From: Tulasnella sp. 424 | Taxonomy: Eukaryota > Basidiomycota > Agaricomycetes > Cantharellales > Tulasnellaceae | Reading direction: 5' to 3' | Assembly: GCA_019633425.1 (NCBI GenBank) | Contig: WSUB01000126.1 | Coordinates: 1-64,000, forward strand | DNA length: 64,000 nucleotides | In this document: piece after piece, positions 1-10,058 of the stretch | Layout of the letters: the number at the start of each line of letters is the position of its first letter | Position numbering within the stretch: position 1 is the stretch's first letter | Made by a program: the position numbers and the translations under genes | The notes under the pieces: model-generated | What the model was told of the DNA's origin: nothing | The model's input: only the letters and a program-made list of their open reading frames with translations | The model's database searches: none

Positions 1-1715
1 CGTCAAGTGTGGATGCAAGAAAACCCCAAATGGGTCGAATGGTATAATCAATTTCGCCGACAACCCAGAGGCAAGAAGGCCGAGGACAAACTTTGGGAAC
101 GCCAAGAACGCTGTCAAGCAAACATCTCGAGAGCCGTGGAGAAATGCATTCAGGAGCACACCACTTATCCAGCAATGACGTCGTGGCTTCGAAAGGCTTG
201 GGTGTGGTGGCGACGGGATGTCCTGAAAGATTATTCGACCGATGCATATGTCCATGGCTACGTCCCACCGGAGTGCGCCTCGCTGCAAATGAGGATACCC
301 CTCGATTTCGACGTTCCAAGCCCTTTCAAAGTAGCCGACAGTTACGACGAGGACACTTGCTCCTGGACCTTCACCACCAACTTCAACACCACTTCGGCCC
401 AGCTCTACTCCATTCGCCAATCCCATTGCGAAATTCGCCCTAGAACCGAGTTCTCTTGCGATTCTTCATCGGGGCTCGACTTTCGCCCCACCTTTGAGAT
501 CATGCAGTTGATCCATGACGACGAAAGCGAGCTTATGGAGACGGATGGGATCATGAATCCGGCCATTGCTGCGCTGTCGCTCGTGGTTTTGTTGCCGCAC
601 GAGGAGACCGCTTTCAATTGGGATGCCGTAGACAGCGCGCAGAGTGTTCTCAGCAGGATTGTGAGCCGTCGTCGACCCGGGGGTCGAGGCTACGATTTTG
701 AGCTGAAGAATGTTCCGAGTGCGGATGGACCGGTCAATGCGACGCTCGTTTACGTTCAGACCCCACGTCGGAAATCCCATGAACCTTTCCTCATCGACGA
801 CGACGACGAAGATAGCGAAACGCGCCCGACTTCATCTCTAATCCTCGCTTGGAAGCTGCCAATCACATTCAAAAACGGTCGCAAGTTTGAAGGTTATGTT
901 CAAGCAGAACGTGGTGGACTTGTTCGTCTGTTGCATCTCTCCGTCCTTCCCGAACAACTTCAAAGCCTCCCATCCCTCCCTGCACCAGACGCTTTGGAAT
1001 CGGTGGGCAAGGAAGTGGAACAAAGCTGCTTTGGATGGGGAGAAAGTGCGGCGATCCGGGCGGGAGTGAAGGAGTTCCTTCAAAATGGAGGCCTTGGTTC
1101 TGATGGTGGCAAGACTAAGCCATCACTGAAAAGAGGAGCGGCGACGAAGGCTCTGACCTACCGGAGCTTGGATGCGCCTCTTTATTGGGGAGCTGAGAGG
1201 ATGGCTAACGTGTAAGGCGACGTTTATTCCTCCTTCGCTGGTGTCAGAGCGCTAACGGGCGTCTCTTTTTTAATAGCTGGGCTGAGATTCTAGGCTCAGT
1301 ACACCAATCCATTATTAATCACAGCGGTGACGATCATATCGTTAGCGATGATAAAACCTCTTCTGATCCAACCCATGCCAAAGACCCAGCTGAAATGCCG
1401 AAGGAGACTATCTTGGCCTCACTCATCCCATCATCATTGGCTCTTCTTCCTTGCAATCCAACGTTTATTATGGCTCGGGACGCCCTTGTTCAGGCGGAGC
1501 AAGTCGTTCTCGGCGGAAAATATGCGTGCGTCATGTGGAAAGGCTTTGCTGGAAAAGGCTTGGGGATCAACGCCCAAGCGGCGGCTGAGAGGACGTGGAC
1601 GCCTTGGGGAGGCGGGAAGAGGAAGGACGGATTCGACGTTCCGGAGGAGTGCGGGTCTGCTAGAAAGGAGAGCGAAAGGAGGGATGGAGTGAAGAATCCT
1701 CGGGATGAATTGTGA
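1..1715 (+). CDS. Fungalysin (M36) paralog lacking the catalytic core, 5' partial
   Basis: Open from base 1, so the 5' end lies outside the window. Exons 1..1211 and 1277..1715; the intron sits at the same codon as the last intron of the full M36 gene at 12111-15460. Residue by residue it follows that protein: the extra propeptide segment, the strand-rich propeptide end (ATLVYVQTP, then LAWKLPITF), then a direct jump to GWGESAAIRAGVKEF, which corresponds to the region after the active site ([15 protein letters not shown]). The HELSH zinc motif is missing and the third-ligand glutamate region is changed, so peptidase activity is not expected. The C-terminal block (ARDALVQAEQ, TPWGGG) is conserved. 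The frame is intact to the stop and the protein ends in RDEL. It could be an inhibitor-like or decoy protein, or a gene in early decay. Confidence 0.75.
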
Positions 1716-1826
1716 ACATAACCAATCAAACTCGGTTTATCTATTATTCGTTATTATACAGTTACAACCCCCGTGGGTGCTTTGAATCGACTAAGACTAC
1801 GTCTTTACAGTACTTCTGTTCGCTTG

Positions 1827-3495
1827 CTACGGTTGGACAAAGTCTAGCACCAGAACGATGATTTCAGTCGAGGTGTGGGACGTATTTCTCAATACGAAAC
1901 ACAATCTTCCACTTTCTTCGTCGAAACACGTTCGAAAATCTTTCAACCGATTAGTTCGACGTGTATCTCCCAACCCTAATCCCGGCAAGTCCGCAGTGGT
2001 TAGATCGAATGTCTCGTAAAATGGTGACGTCGAACCCAGGTCTTCCGACTTGGTTGCATAGCTGATGCATCCAATACGAGAACCATCTTCATACTCCAAA
2101 GGCGTGACTACCACGGCTCTTGTTCGGCCCGGAATGAACGTTGACCAGTCCGGGAGAGATCGATGGTCAACTACCCTCGGCTTCTTCGGCCCTATGGCTA
2201 CGTGACGATAGCACCGGCTAGCTCGGCTATAGATCAATGCATTCGATTCGTCCGTATCGGCATGCGGGTGGCATAATGGGAGTGGCCAAAGAGCAGACGG
2301 ATTACAAATATGACCGGGTATTGGCTCTTGGGGGTATTGCCATATAGGCGTTGCATACTCCGTCGGGAGGGCCTGATTGAGGTGGGTGACCGTTTCAAAT
2401 CTAGGCGGAGCGAAGAGATGGAGTGAAAAATATGTGTCGATGACAAGGATGCAGCCGTTTGGTAGCACGCAAAAGTCGTATAAATCCTGCACCCGCCCCG
2501 ACTCCTATTGTAATGAGAAGAGCATGACCTTCCATTCCGCAAACGGAGTTACATCTGGGACTCACTGTACGGTTGTCGAAGCGAAAAGCATAGTAACGGA
2601 ACGGAACCCCTTGCAGCATAGCTCTCCAGTCGAGAATGATGGCATGCTGCCGATCTGCTGTACTGTACACGAAAAGCTCATTTTTGGTCCGTGCGTTGCT
2701 AGGCCACCCCTGAACTGTCAGCTGACCATGGTATATTTGAGTCGGCGGTGAGATTTGAAAGTTGGCTGACCAGAACGCATAGGTTCGGACAAGGAAAATG
2801 CTACGTTCGCGAGGTCACGATTGTCAGGGTTAGCAGACAATAAGGCCGCTGGACCTGGAGTAACGCACCCATCGGTAGGTATAAGCGAGGCAAAAAATGT
2901 GAGAGATCCGTCATCCGGCCTTCCTGTGGTCCAGACGCACGTGTTGGTGTCCAAGCTCTCGAACTCAGCGCCCTGTAGACTTATGAAAGGGACTGGGGTT
3001 TGGGAGGGCTCCTCGAGGGATAGCGTGAATGCACCATTGGAGACGAAAATCAACAGATACTGCCCCCCTGGGATCATAAAGGCCTTTCGAAATTGTTTTA
3101 TCCAACTGTGTTCGTTCTCGGAGAGAATAACCGGACGAAGTGACTCCATCTTGGGTTTTCCACGGCGCCACGCGGATTCCACCAACTCGTTTTGTCGTAT
3201 TGCAGCTTCCATGTAAGAAGTAGATAGGCTTGGATCTATCTTTGGAGTAGAGAGTTGCCTCTCTTCCACCATTTCAGCGTAACGTGGGGCCCAAACGGAG
3301 CGCTCAGAAGTTAGATCTCGCAGCGCCTTGCAAACCTGACCAATCGGATAAAAAGTCAATCAATGTATTCATACCAATCCTTTAAATTATTCCACTAACC
3401 TGTCTCATTGTAAGGACATCCCTTACGGATAAATGGGAGAGAATGACTAAGAGTGCGTCGTGGTCCAAGGGAATGGATTGCGCCTGGAAGTCCAT
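1827..3495 (-). CDS. F-box protein with C-terminal propeller-like region
   Basis: Exons on the minus strand: 3400..3495, 2771..3335, 2566..2714, 1827..2504; they sum to 1488 nt, a 495-aa protein. The first exon and start of the second give an F-box (LLVILSHLSVRDVLTMRQVC, residues about 15-50), expected to bind Skp1 in an SCF ubiquitin ligase. The rest resembles the large agaricomycete F-box class whose C-terminal part is WD40- or quinoprotein-like, including WRRGKPK, a stretch like QYLLIFVSNG, and repeated short beta-type segments. Three frame changes seen in a naive reading are explained by introns of 64, 56 and 61 nt with GT-AG ends. The 2715-2770 intron has the weakest donor (GTCAGC). The substrate is unknown. 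Confidence 0.75.
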
Positions 3496-3974
3496 TCAGA
3501 GGGTGAAATAAGATATCTTTCTGGCCGTAATATTAAAGATTTCCGCGTTTCCTGGACTTCCCGACCGCTTTGAAGTTTACTATTTTTGAAAGAATCGCGG
3601 GGGTGTAAGCCGGACGTGCTTAGTCACAAACAATCATTATTTCTCCTTATAGCCACTGACCAGTGCAGCCACACTCGGTTGAAGGCTTGTTTACTATGCC
3701 AACGTTCCCGAAAGATATGCGATGAGCGAAAGTGGAGGGTCAACGGCGAGGAGAAGGGTCGGGGCCACGAGACGTGATGCCGGTAGACAAACAAGAGTTT
3801 TGCTTGCTCCGAGTAACCTTTCACACCACCGACTTCCCACTAAGCAAGCCGGCGCCGTCAGAACCCGTGAGTGAGCACAAACCCTCCTTGCAACGTATCT
3901 CAATAGTCGCCTCGATCTCGGGTGTTTCAGAAACCTCACTCCTCTAAAGCTCGACACGGAATTCTTACACCCGG
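3496..3974. other. Intergenic region between divergent F-box genes
   Basis: About 480 bp between the start of the minus-strand F-box gene and the first plus-strand F-box/LRR gene; it must hold both promoters. No convincing TATA box, no repeat and no conserved reading frame were seen. Confidence 0.4.
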
Positions 3975-5585
3975 ATGTTTCCGAACAACCCTCGCAGCCA
4001 AGTCACGCTCGGAGGACCCAGGATCCCTTATGAGCTCATTGTCACTATACTCCACCTATCCCTTCCTCCAGCTTATGTGGATGATCATGAATCATCTTCG
4101 CCAGACCCTTGTCCCACCTATTCGATCGCGCTCTATTCCTTCAGATCCGTCTGCAAGTGGTGGAGAGACGTCGTGGACGGAACGCCATTCTTCTGGAAGG
4201 TAGTTTGTTCCGCGCTCCCGATAGAAGTGAACTCCGCCATCTTCTTAAAATCCGGTCAAAGACATCTTCTCATTCACGGCTGGTTCCAAGGACGACCCCA
4301 AAACGCGTTCCTGGAGCTGGCCAACAGACATCGGCACCGTTGGGGGACAGCTGCGTTTCAAGTCCCTTCGGCCTACGCGGAATGTGTGGCTAGATATCTA
4401 GCCGCTCCCGCCCCGCAGCTACAAAGTCTCGTGTTGTCGGGAGGCTATCCGACCACCTTACCACCTCAACTTGTCTATCACCTGCTTGGAGGACAAACCC
4501 AAAACATCCGTCACCTCAATATTTCCAGGAGTCATATCGAATGGCTCCCAAACGGGTTCATTGGTCTACGGAGCTTAATATTGGCCGAAGTCGCAGGTCT
4601 GACCATTCAGTATGTCCTGGACATCCTGGCCAGTAGCCCCTCCTTGGAGATTTTGGATTTAAGCAGCATCGAATTTGATCCATCCCCAATTGACTCGCGC
4701 TCGCCACCATCACGCTTTCCTCTCTTGACGTCCCTTCGTCTCAGAGCGATACCTGCAATCTCAGTGGACTGCATCCTCCGTTCCCTTGCTGTTGAGCCCA
4801 GTGTGGTCACCAGCATTCACATCGACTTATCACTGCATGAACCAAACTTCGACGCAACTAGGTTCATGACGGAAACACTCCCTGCATTCTCCCCCGTCTT
4901 AAACCGGTTGAACGCAAGTTGTGGTGGCTCCGACCTCGGATTCCGGAGCTTCGGATATAATTTCAGCTGGGCATCTAGAAATGATGCAGGGCATTCCTTC
5001 TTTTTTAACCTCCCGCGAATCTCGGTTTTAACAAACCTTCTGTGGATTGAGCAAGCAGTGGGAGTTGGTGGCCCCGGCGTAGTTGTCCACCTACGCTTTG
5101 GCCCATTTGGTTTACCGGCAACAGCAGGTCTTCCGGTATTGATACTATCTAGAATCATCACTGGGATGGTCCTGGACGCGGCTTTTCCTACCTCACGCCT
5201 GGACCCGGTATTTGATGCGCTTTCGGGGCTTGAAACGATCGATGGTTCACATACGACCGCGGATACAATTCCGTCGTTCCCGGCTCTTCGCTCCATACGT
5301 TTTATGAATTGGATGTGGGGCCTGGAAAGAGTCGAACAAGCACTGGAACGAAGGTTCACTAAACGAACAAGCATGGGTTTGAACCTCCCCGACCTACTCG
5401 TCAAAGTTTCCTACCCTCCTCGCCTTTGGACCTACAGCTCAGAAAGGATGCTGTGCTTCGACACCCTACAAAGGATAAGGGCGATCGACGGAGTGAAAGA
5501 TGTAAGGGTGGGGTGTAGTTCGGCAATAGATGGGATGCTGGCGGTTGTGTGGTGCGAAGGGACATCTGAAGTAGGTTGGGGATGA
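3975..5585 (+). CDS. F-box/LRR protein, tandem copy 1
   Basis: Single-exon reading frame of 536 aa. The N-terminus has an F-box-like stretch (IPYELIVTILHLSLPP, then SVCKWWRDVVDGTPFFWKVV, residues about 15-80), typical of agaricomycete F-box proteins that end this segment with a conserved W-K. It continues with leucine-rich repeat-like sequence (IRHLNISRSHIEWLPNGF, LRSLILAEV, LEILDLSSI). Predicted role: substrate receptor of an SCF ubiquitin ligase; the substrate is unknown. Its first about 14 residues differ from copies 2 and 3, which begin with a longer leader; sequence identity starts near base 4012, marking the left edge of the tandem duplication. The ATG at 3975 is the first in frame. Confidence 0.8.
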   Translation: MFPNNPRSQVTLGGPRIPYELIVTILHLSLPPAYVDDHESSSPDPCPTYSIALYSFRSVCKWWRDVVDGTPFFWKVVCSALPIEVNSAIFLKSGQRHLLIHGWFQGRPQNAFLELANRHRHRWGTAAFQVPSAYAECVARYLAAPAPQLQSLVLSGGYPTTLPPQLVYHLLGGQTQNIRHLNISRSHIEWLPNGFIGLRSLILAEVAGLTIQYVLDILASSPSLEILDLSSIEFDPSPIDSRSPPSRFPLLTSLRLRAIPAISVDCILRSLAVEPSVVTSIHIDLSLHEPNFDATRFMTETLPAFSPVLNRLNASCGGSDLGFRSFGYNFSWASRNDAGHSFFFNLPRISVLTNLLWIEQAVGVGGPGVVVHLRFGPFGLPATAGLPVLILSRIITGMVLDAAFPTSRLDPVFDALSGLETIDGSHTTADTIPSFPALRSIRFMNWMWGLERVEQALERRFTKRTSMGLNLPDLLVKVSYPPRLWTYSSERMLCFDTLQRIRAIDGVKDVRVGCSSAIDGMLAVVWCEGTSEVGWG

Positions 5586-7008
5586 GCCTCCTTTGCCATT
5601 CACACCCTATTCGGACTGTAGAATCTAGGAGCCTGTATCTGTCGTAATTTCACAAACGCAATATCCCTTTCTTTGTCGCGAAGGTTAGATCGTGAATACC
5701 CCATCCTTCACGCTATCTCAGCGCGCCGCGGCCGAACGCAAGCACCCAGACATTCGAGTAGTCAGGCGGAACCAGCCTTTACTCTCGCAAGACGAGGCGG
5801 AGCATAACATTCGAGTCGAAATTGAAATGAGACTCCGAGCCTGAATAGAGTGAAGAAAACAGGACAACATGAAACGGATCAAAGAAAAGCGACATATGCC
5901 ATATCGTAATGCGCGAACGAGCGACACGGCTAACACGTCTATCCTTCCTTGGAACGACCAAGCTCGTCGAAAAACGAAAAATCATCCACCGCCAAGAGAT
6001 GCGGGCTAGAAGGTGCAACGGGCCTTCGACTGCACATTAAACCGACGCAACCAGGACTCCTGGCTGTCGTGTGGTGCGAGGAGCTATCCCAGCCAGTTTG
6101 CCGGTGAGGCTGCTTCCAAAATGCTGTCGGGCCTGGTCTTTACGACCCATCTGATATACGTGCCTTTAGGTAAACCTTACAGGGGAAAATTGAATCATGA
6201 AAAAGGCGATGATTGAAGCATGCGCCACCACAAAACTAGGGAAAGCAACCAGGACTGTTGGTAGTGACGTGGTGTGGCAGGCTTCTCCCGAGGCTTGTTG
6301 ACAAACAGATGACGAATTCTCAGGAATTCACAGAGAATGAGCTATGCATATTTCTCATTGTTAAGTAATTTTCATCTCTCATCATTTGTATGTTGTGTTA
6401 TGGATTTCTACCGGAGAATGACCGGACGCAGTACCGCACAAAACTGCAACCCTAGCGCGATGATTCAGCGACACGGGCCGTCTTAGAATTCCCTTTCCAA
6501 GGGTATTTCGCATTTCTTAAACGAAGATTTGTCCGATCCGTCACCCTCATATCCATCTTGTCCGTTTGTGAGCCATGAACGACTGCCTTGCACCTCTTGG
6601 ATACAATCGGAGGCAGCTTCCATCCTAACTTTGGTTTAGTTATATATATTGGCGACACAGTTTTCCTTCCCAAGAACTCTGCAAAGTTGTGAAGATCCAG
6701 AAAAGCGGGTGTTGTCCTCGACGAATGGAACAGAGATTATAGACAAACAGGTGAGTTGGTTTGTATCCGCGCTGACTCAGCCACCACCCACGACACCCCA
6801 AGAGGTTTGAGCTGGCTCTCCAATACCATTCGATCATCATCAACTAGCAACGCATACTGGTCATATTCCGTGATAGTTCTTCCTCAGTTGGAAGATCAAT
6901 CACTGAAGCTGAACTTCCGCCGTGAAATCCTTCCTTCACAGGTTCTGTACGTAAGAATGATCGTTTGGCCATAACTTGAGCTCTAATCCCGTATAAACTG
7001 AACAGCGC
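5586..7008. other. Duplicated spacer between F-box/LRR copies 1 and 2
   Basis: About 1.4 kb with no supported gene. It aligns by eye along most of its length with 8704-10058, including the block upstream of the next gene that contains an in-frame leader. It also carries a short relic resembling the end of the F-box/LRR gene (CTGTCGTGTGGTGCGAGGAG near 6065). Confidence 0.6.
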
Positions 7009-8703
7009 ATGGATTTCGACATTCCGAAGTCGCCCAGGTTACCCGAACGCCATCCAGTCTGCCAACCCAATCGCAACTGCACATCAGCGCTAGATGTCGT
7101 TCGGAAGAAATCGGACCATAACTGGACGCTCGAAGAACCCACGACCCCTTACGAGCTCATTGTCGCTATACTCCATCTATCCCTTCCTCCGGTTTATGTG
7201 GATGATCATGAAGGATGGTCGCCAGACCCATGTCCCACCTATTCGGTCGCGCTCCACTCTCTCAGATCCGTCTGCAAGTGGTGGAGAGACGTCGTGGACG
7301 GAACGCCATTCTTCTGGAAGGTCATTTGTTCGGCGCTCCCGATAGAAGTGAACTCCACCATACTTTTAAAGTCTGGTCAAAGACACCTCGTCATTCACGG
7401 CTTGTTCCACGGACCACCCCAACACGAGTTCATGGAGCTGGCCAACAGACATCGGCACCGTTGGGGGACAGCTGCGTTTCAAATCCCTGCGGCCTACGCG
7501 GAAAGCGCGGCCAGTTATCTAACCGCTCCTGCCCCGCAGCTACAAAGTCTCGTGTTGTCGTCGAAACCCCTCGAACCACCCCTAAATGTCTATCACCTGC
7601 TTGGAGGACAAACTCACAACATCCGTCACCTAAAGATTTACGAGAGTCAAATCGAATGGCTGCCAAACGCGTTCACAGGTCTACGGAGCTTAACATTGGC
7701 CCAAATCTCACAAGTTCTACCCACCCAGTATGTCCTGGACATCCTAGCCAGTAGCCCCTCCTTGGAGATTTTGGCTTTAAGCAGCATCGTCTTTGATCCA
7801 TCCTCAATTGACGCGCGCTCACCACCCTCGTACTTTCCTCTCTTGAGGTCCCTTCGTCTTGGAGCGATAGGCGCAATGGCAGTGGACAGCATTCTTCGTT
7901 CACTTGCTGTTGAGCCCAGTGTAGTCGCTAGCATTCACATCGACCTACCACTGCAGGAACCAAACTTCGACGTAGCTAGGTTCGTGAAGGAAACACTCCC
8001 GGCGTTCTCCCTCGTGTTAAACCGGTTGAACGCAAGTTGTGGTGGCTCTGACCTCAAATTCCGGAGGTTCGGACAGAGTTGCCGCTGGGCCGCTAGAAAT
8101 GACGCCGGGCATTCCTTCTCATTTAGCCTCCCGCAAATCTCGCTTTCAACATACCTTCCGTGGATCGAGCAAGCAGTGGGAGTTGGCGTCCCCGGCGGAG
8201 TTGTCCGCCTACACTTTGTCCGGTTTCCTCCCACAGTAACGTCAGTTCTTCCGGTATTGAGACCATCTAGAATCATCACTGGGATGGTCCTGAACCCGGC
8301 TGTTGATACCTGGTGCCTGGACCCGTTATTTGAAGCCCTTTCGGGGCTTGAAACGATCGACGGTTCGCATACCACTGCGGATACAATCCCTTCGTTCCCG
8401 GCTCTTCGCACGATACGTTCTACGAACTGGATATGGAGTCTAGACAGAATCGAACAAGCACTGCAACGAAGGTTCGCTAAACGAGCAAGCATGGGTTTGA
8501 ACATCCCCGACCTGCTTGTCGAACTCTCCTACCCTGATGACTTTTGGACCTGCAGCTCGGAAGGGATGCTGTCCTTTGACACCTTACAAAGGATAAGGGC
8601 GATCGACGGAGTGAAAGATGTGAGGGTGAGGTGTAGTTCGGCAATAGAAGGGATCCTGGCGGTTGTGTGGTGCGAAGCGGCATCTCAAGTAGGTTGGGGA
8701 TGA
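7009..8703 (+). CDS. F-box/LRR protein, tandem copy 2
   Basis: Intronless frame of 564 aa, very similar to copies 1 and 3. Compared with copy 1 it has a longer leader (MDFDIPKSPRLPERHP...) before the F-box-like segment (TPYELIVAILHLSLPPVYV, about residues 46-62; SVCKWWRDVVDGTPFFWKVI). LRR-like segments follow (IRHLKIYESQIEWLPNAF, LRSLTLAQI, LEILALSSI) and a conserved C-terminal block around FDTLQRIRAIDGVKDVRV. The leader is shared with copy 3, which supports this start. Predicted SCF substrate receptor. Differences between copies are mostly single substitutions with the frame kept, which suggests all three are maintained or very young. Confidence 0.8.
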   Translation: MDFDIPKSPRLPERHPVCQPNRNCTSALDVVRKKSDHNWTLEEPTTPYELIVAILHLSLPPVYVDDHEGWSPDPCPTYSVALHSLRSVCKWWRDVVDGTPFFWKVICSALPIEVNSTILLKSGQRHLVIHGLFHGPPQHEFMELANRHRHRWGTAAFQIPAAYAESAASYLTAPAPQLQSLVLSSKPLEPPLNVYHLLGGQTHNIRHLKIYESQIEWLPNAFTGLRSLTLAQISQVLPTQYVLDILASSPSLEILALSSIVFDPSSIDARSPPSYFPLLRSLRLGAIGAMAVDSILRSLAVEPSVVASIHIDLPLQEPNFDVARFVKETLPAFSLVLNRLNASCGGSDLKFRRFGQSCRWAARNDAGHSFSFSLPQISLSTYLPWIEQAVGVGVPGGVVRLHFVRFPPTVTSVLPVLRPSRIITGMVLNPAVDTWCLDPLFEALSGLETIDGSHTTADTIPSFPALRTIRSTNWIWSLDRIEQALQRRFAKRASMGLNIPDLLVELSYPDDFWTCSSEGMLSFDTLQRIRAIDGVKDVRVRCSSAIEGILAVVWCEAASQVGWG

Positions 8704-10058
8704 GCCTCCTTTGCCATCCACACCCTATTCGGACTGTAGAATACAGGAACCTGTATCCGTCGTATTATTCACCAACGCATTATCCTTTTTTTGTCACGAA
8801 GGTTAGGTCGTGGACACCTCGTTGTGCGCGCCGTCTCACCGCGTCCGCGCCCGAATTGGGCAAGCACCCAAACATTCGAGTCGAAATCGAAATATGATTC
8901 CGAGCCTGGATTGGGTGAAGAAAAAAGAACGAAGAACTGATGAAAGAAATGTGACCTATCGATATCGTAAATGCGAGAACGTAACACGTCCATCCTTCCT
9001 GGAAGTTGGAACAACCGAGCTCGTCAGAAAAAGCCACCGCCACGAGATACAAGCTAGAAGGTGTAACTGGCCTGTGACTGCGCAGTAACCAACTCAGCCT
9101 GGACTCCTGACTGCCGTAGGCCCGAGGAGCTGTCTCAGCCAGTTTGCGGATGAGGCTGCTTCCATAATGTTGTCGAGCCCGGTCTTTCCAACCCATCTGA
9201 TATGCGTGCCTTTAAGCAGACCTTACAGAGAATATTTGTATCATGAAAAGTGCAAGGATTATTGATGGTTCGAAGCATGCGCTCCCACAAAACTGGGGAA
9301 AGCAACCAGGACTGTTGGTAGTGACGTGGGGTGGGGAGGCCTGTCCCGAGGCTTGTTGACAAACTAATAACGAGTTCTCAGGAATTTACAGAGAATGGGC
9401 TATGTATATCTCTCATTGTTAAATAATTTTCATCTTTCATCATTCGTATGCTGTGTGATGGATTTCTGCCGTAGAATGGTCGGACGCAGTACCGCGCCAA
9501 ATTGCAACCTTGGCGCGACGATTTAGCGAAACGGACTGTCTTGGAATTCCCTTTCTAAGGGTAATTCACCTGTTTTAAACGAAGATTTGTCCAATCCGTC
9601 GGCCTCATATCCCTTTTGTCCGTTTACGATTACCTTGCACTTCTTGTACAATCGAAGGCGGCTCCCATCCTAAGAGTTGGTTTGGCTATATACTGGTGAC
9701 ACAGTCTTCCTTCCCAAGAACTCTGCGAAGTTATAGTTATGAAGATTAAGAAAAGCGGGCGTTGTCCTCGACGGATGGAACAGAGATAGACAAACAGGCG
9801 AGTTGGTTTGTATCCTCGCTGACTCATCCACCACCCTCAAGAGTTTTGAGCTGGTTCTCCAATACTATTCGATCACCATCAACTAGCAACGCGTACTGGT
9901 CCTACTCCGTGATACTTCTTCCTGAGTTAGAAGGTCAATCACTGAGGTTGAACTTGCACCGTGAAATCCATCCTTCGCACGTTTCACAAAGGTCGTACGT
10001 ACGAATGACTGCTTGGCCATAATCCGATCTCTAAACCCCGCATTAACCTCAATAGCGC
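8704..10058. other. Duplicated spacer between F-box/LRR copies 2 and 3
   Basis: About 1.35 kb, non-coding as far as can be seen. It is the counterpart of 5586-7008 and contains the promoter region of copy 3. Short indels relative to the first spacer break all longer frames, which argues against a hidden gene. Confidence 0.6.

Noticed and set aside
1827..3359. Apparent frameshifts in the F-box gene
   Set aside because: Introns at 2505-2565 and 2715-2770 with GT-AG ends restore a single 495-aa frame, so no lesion is needed.
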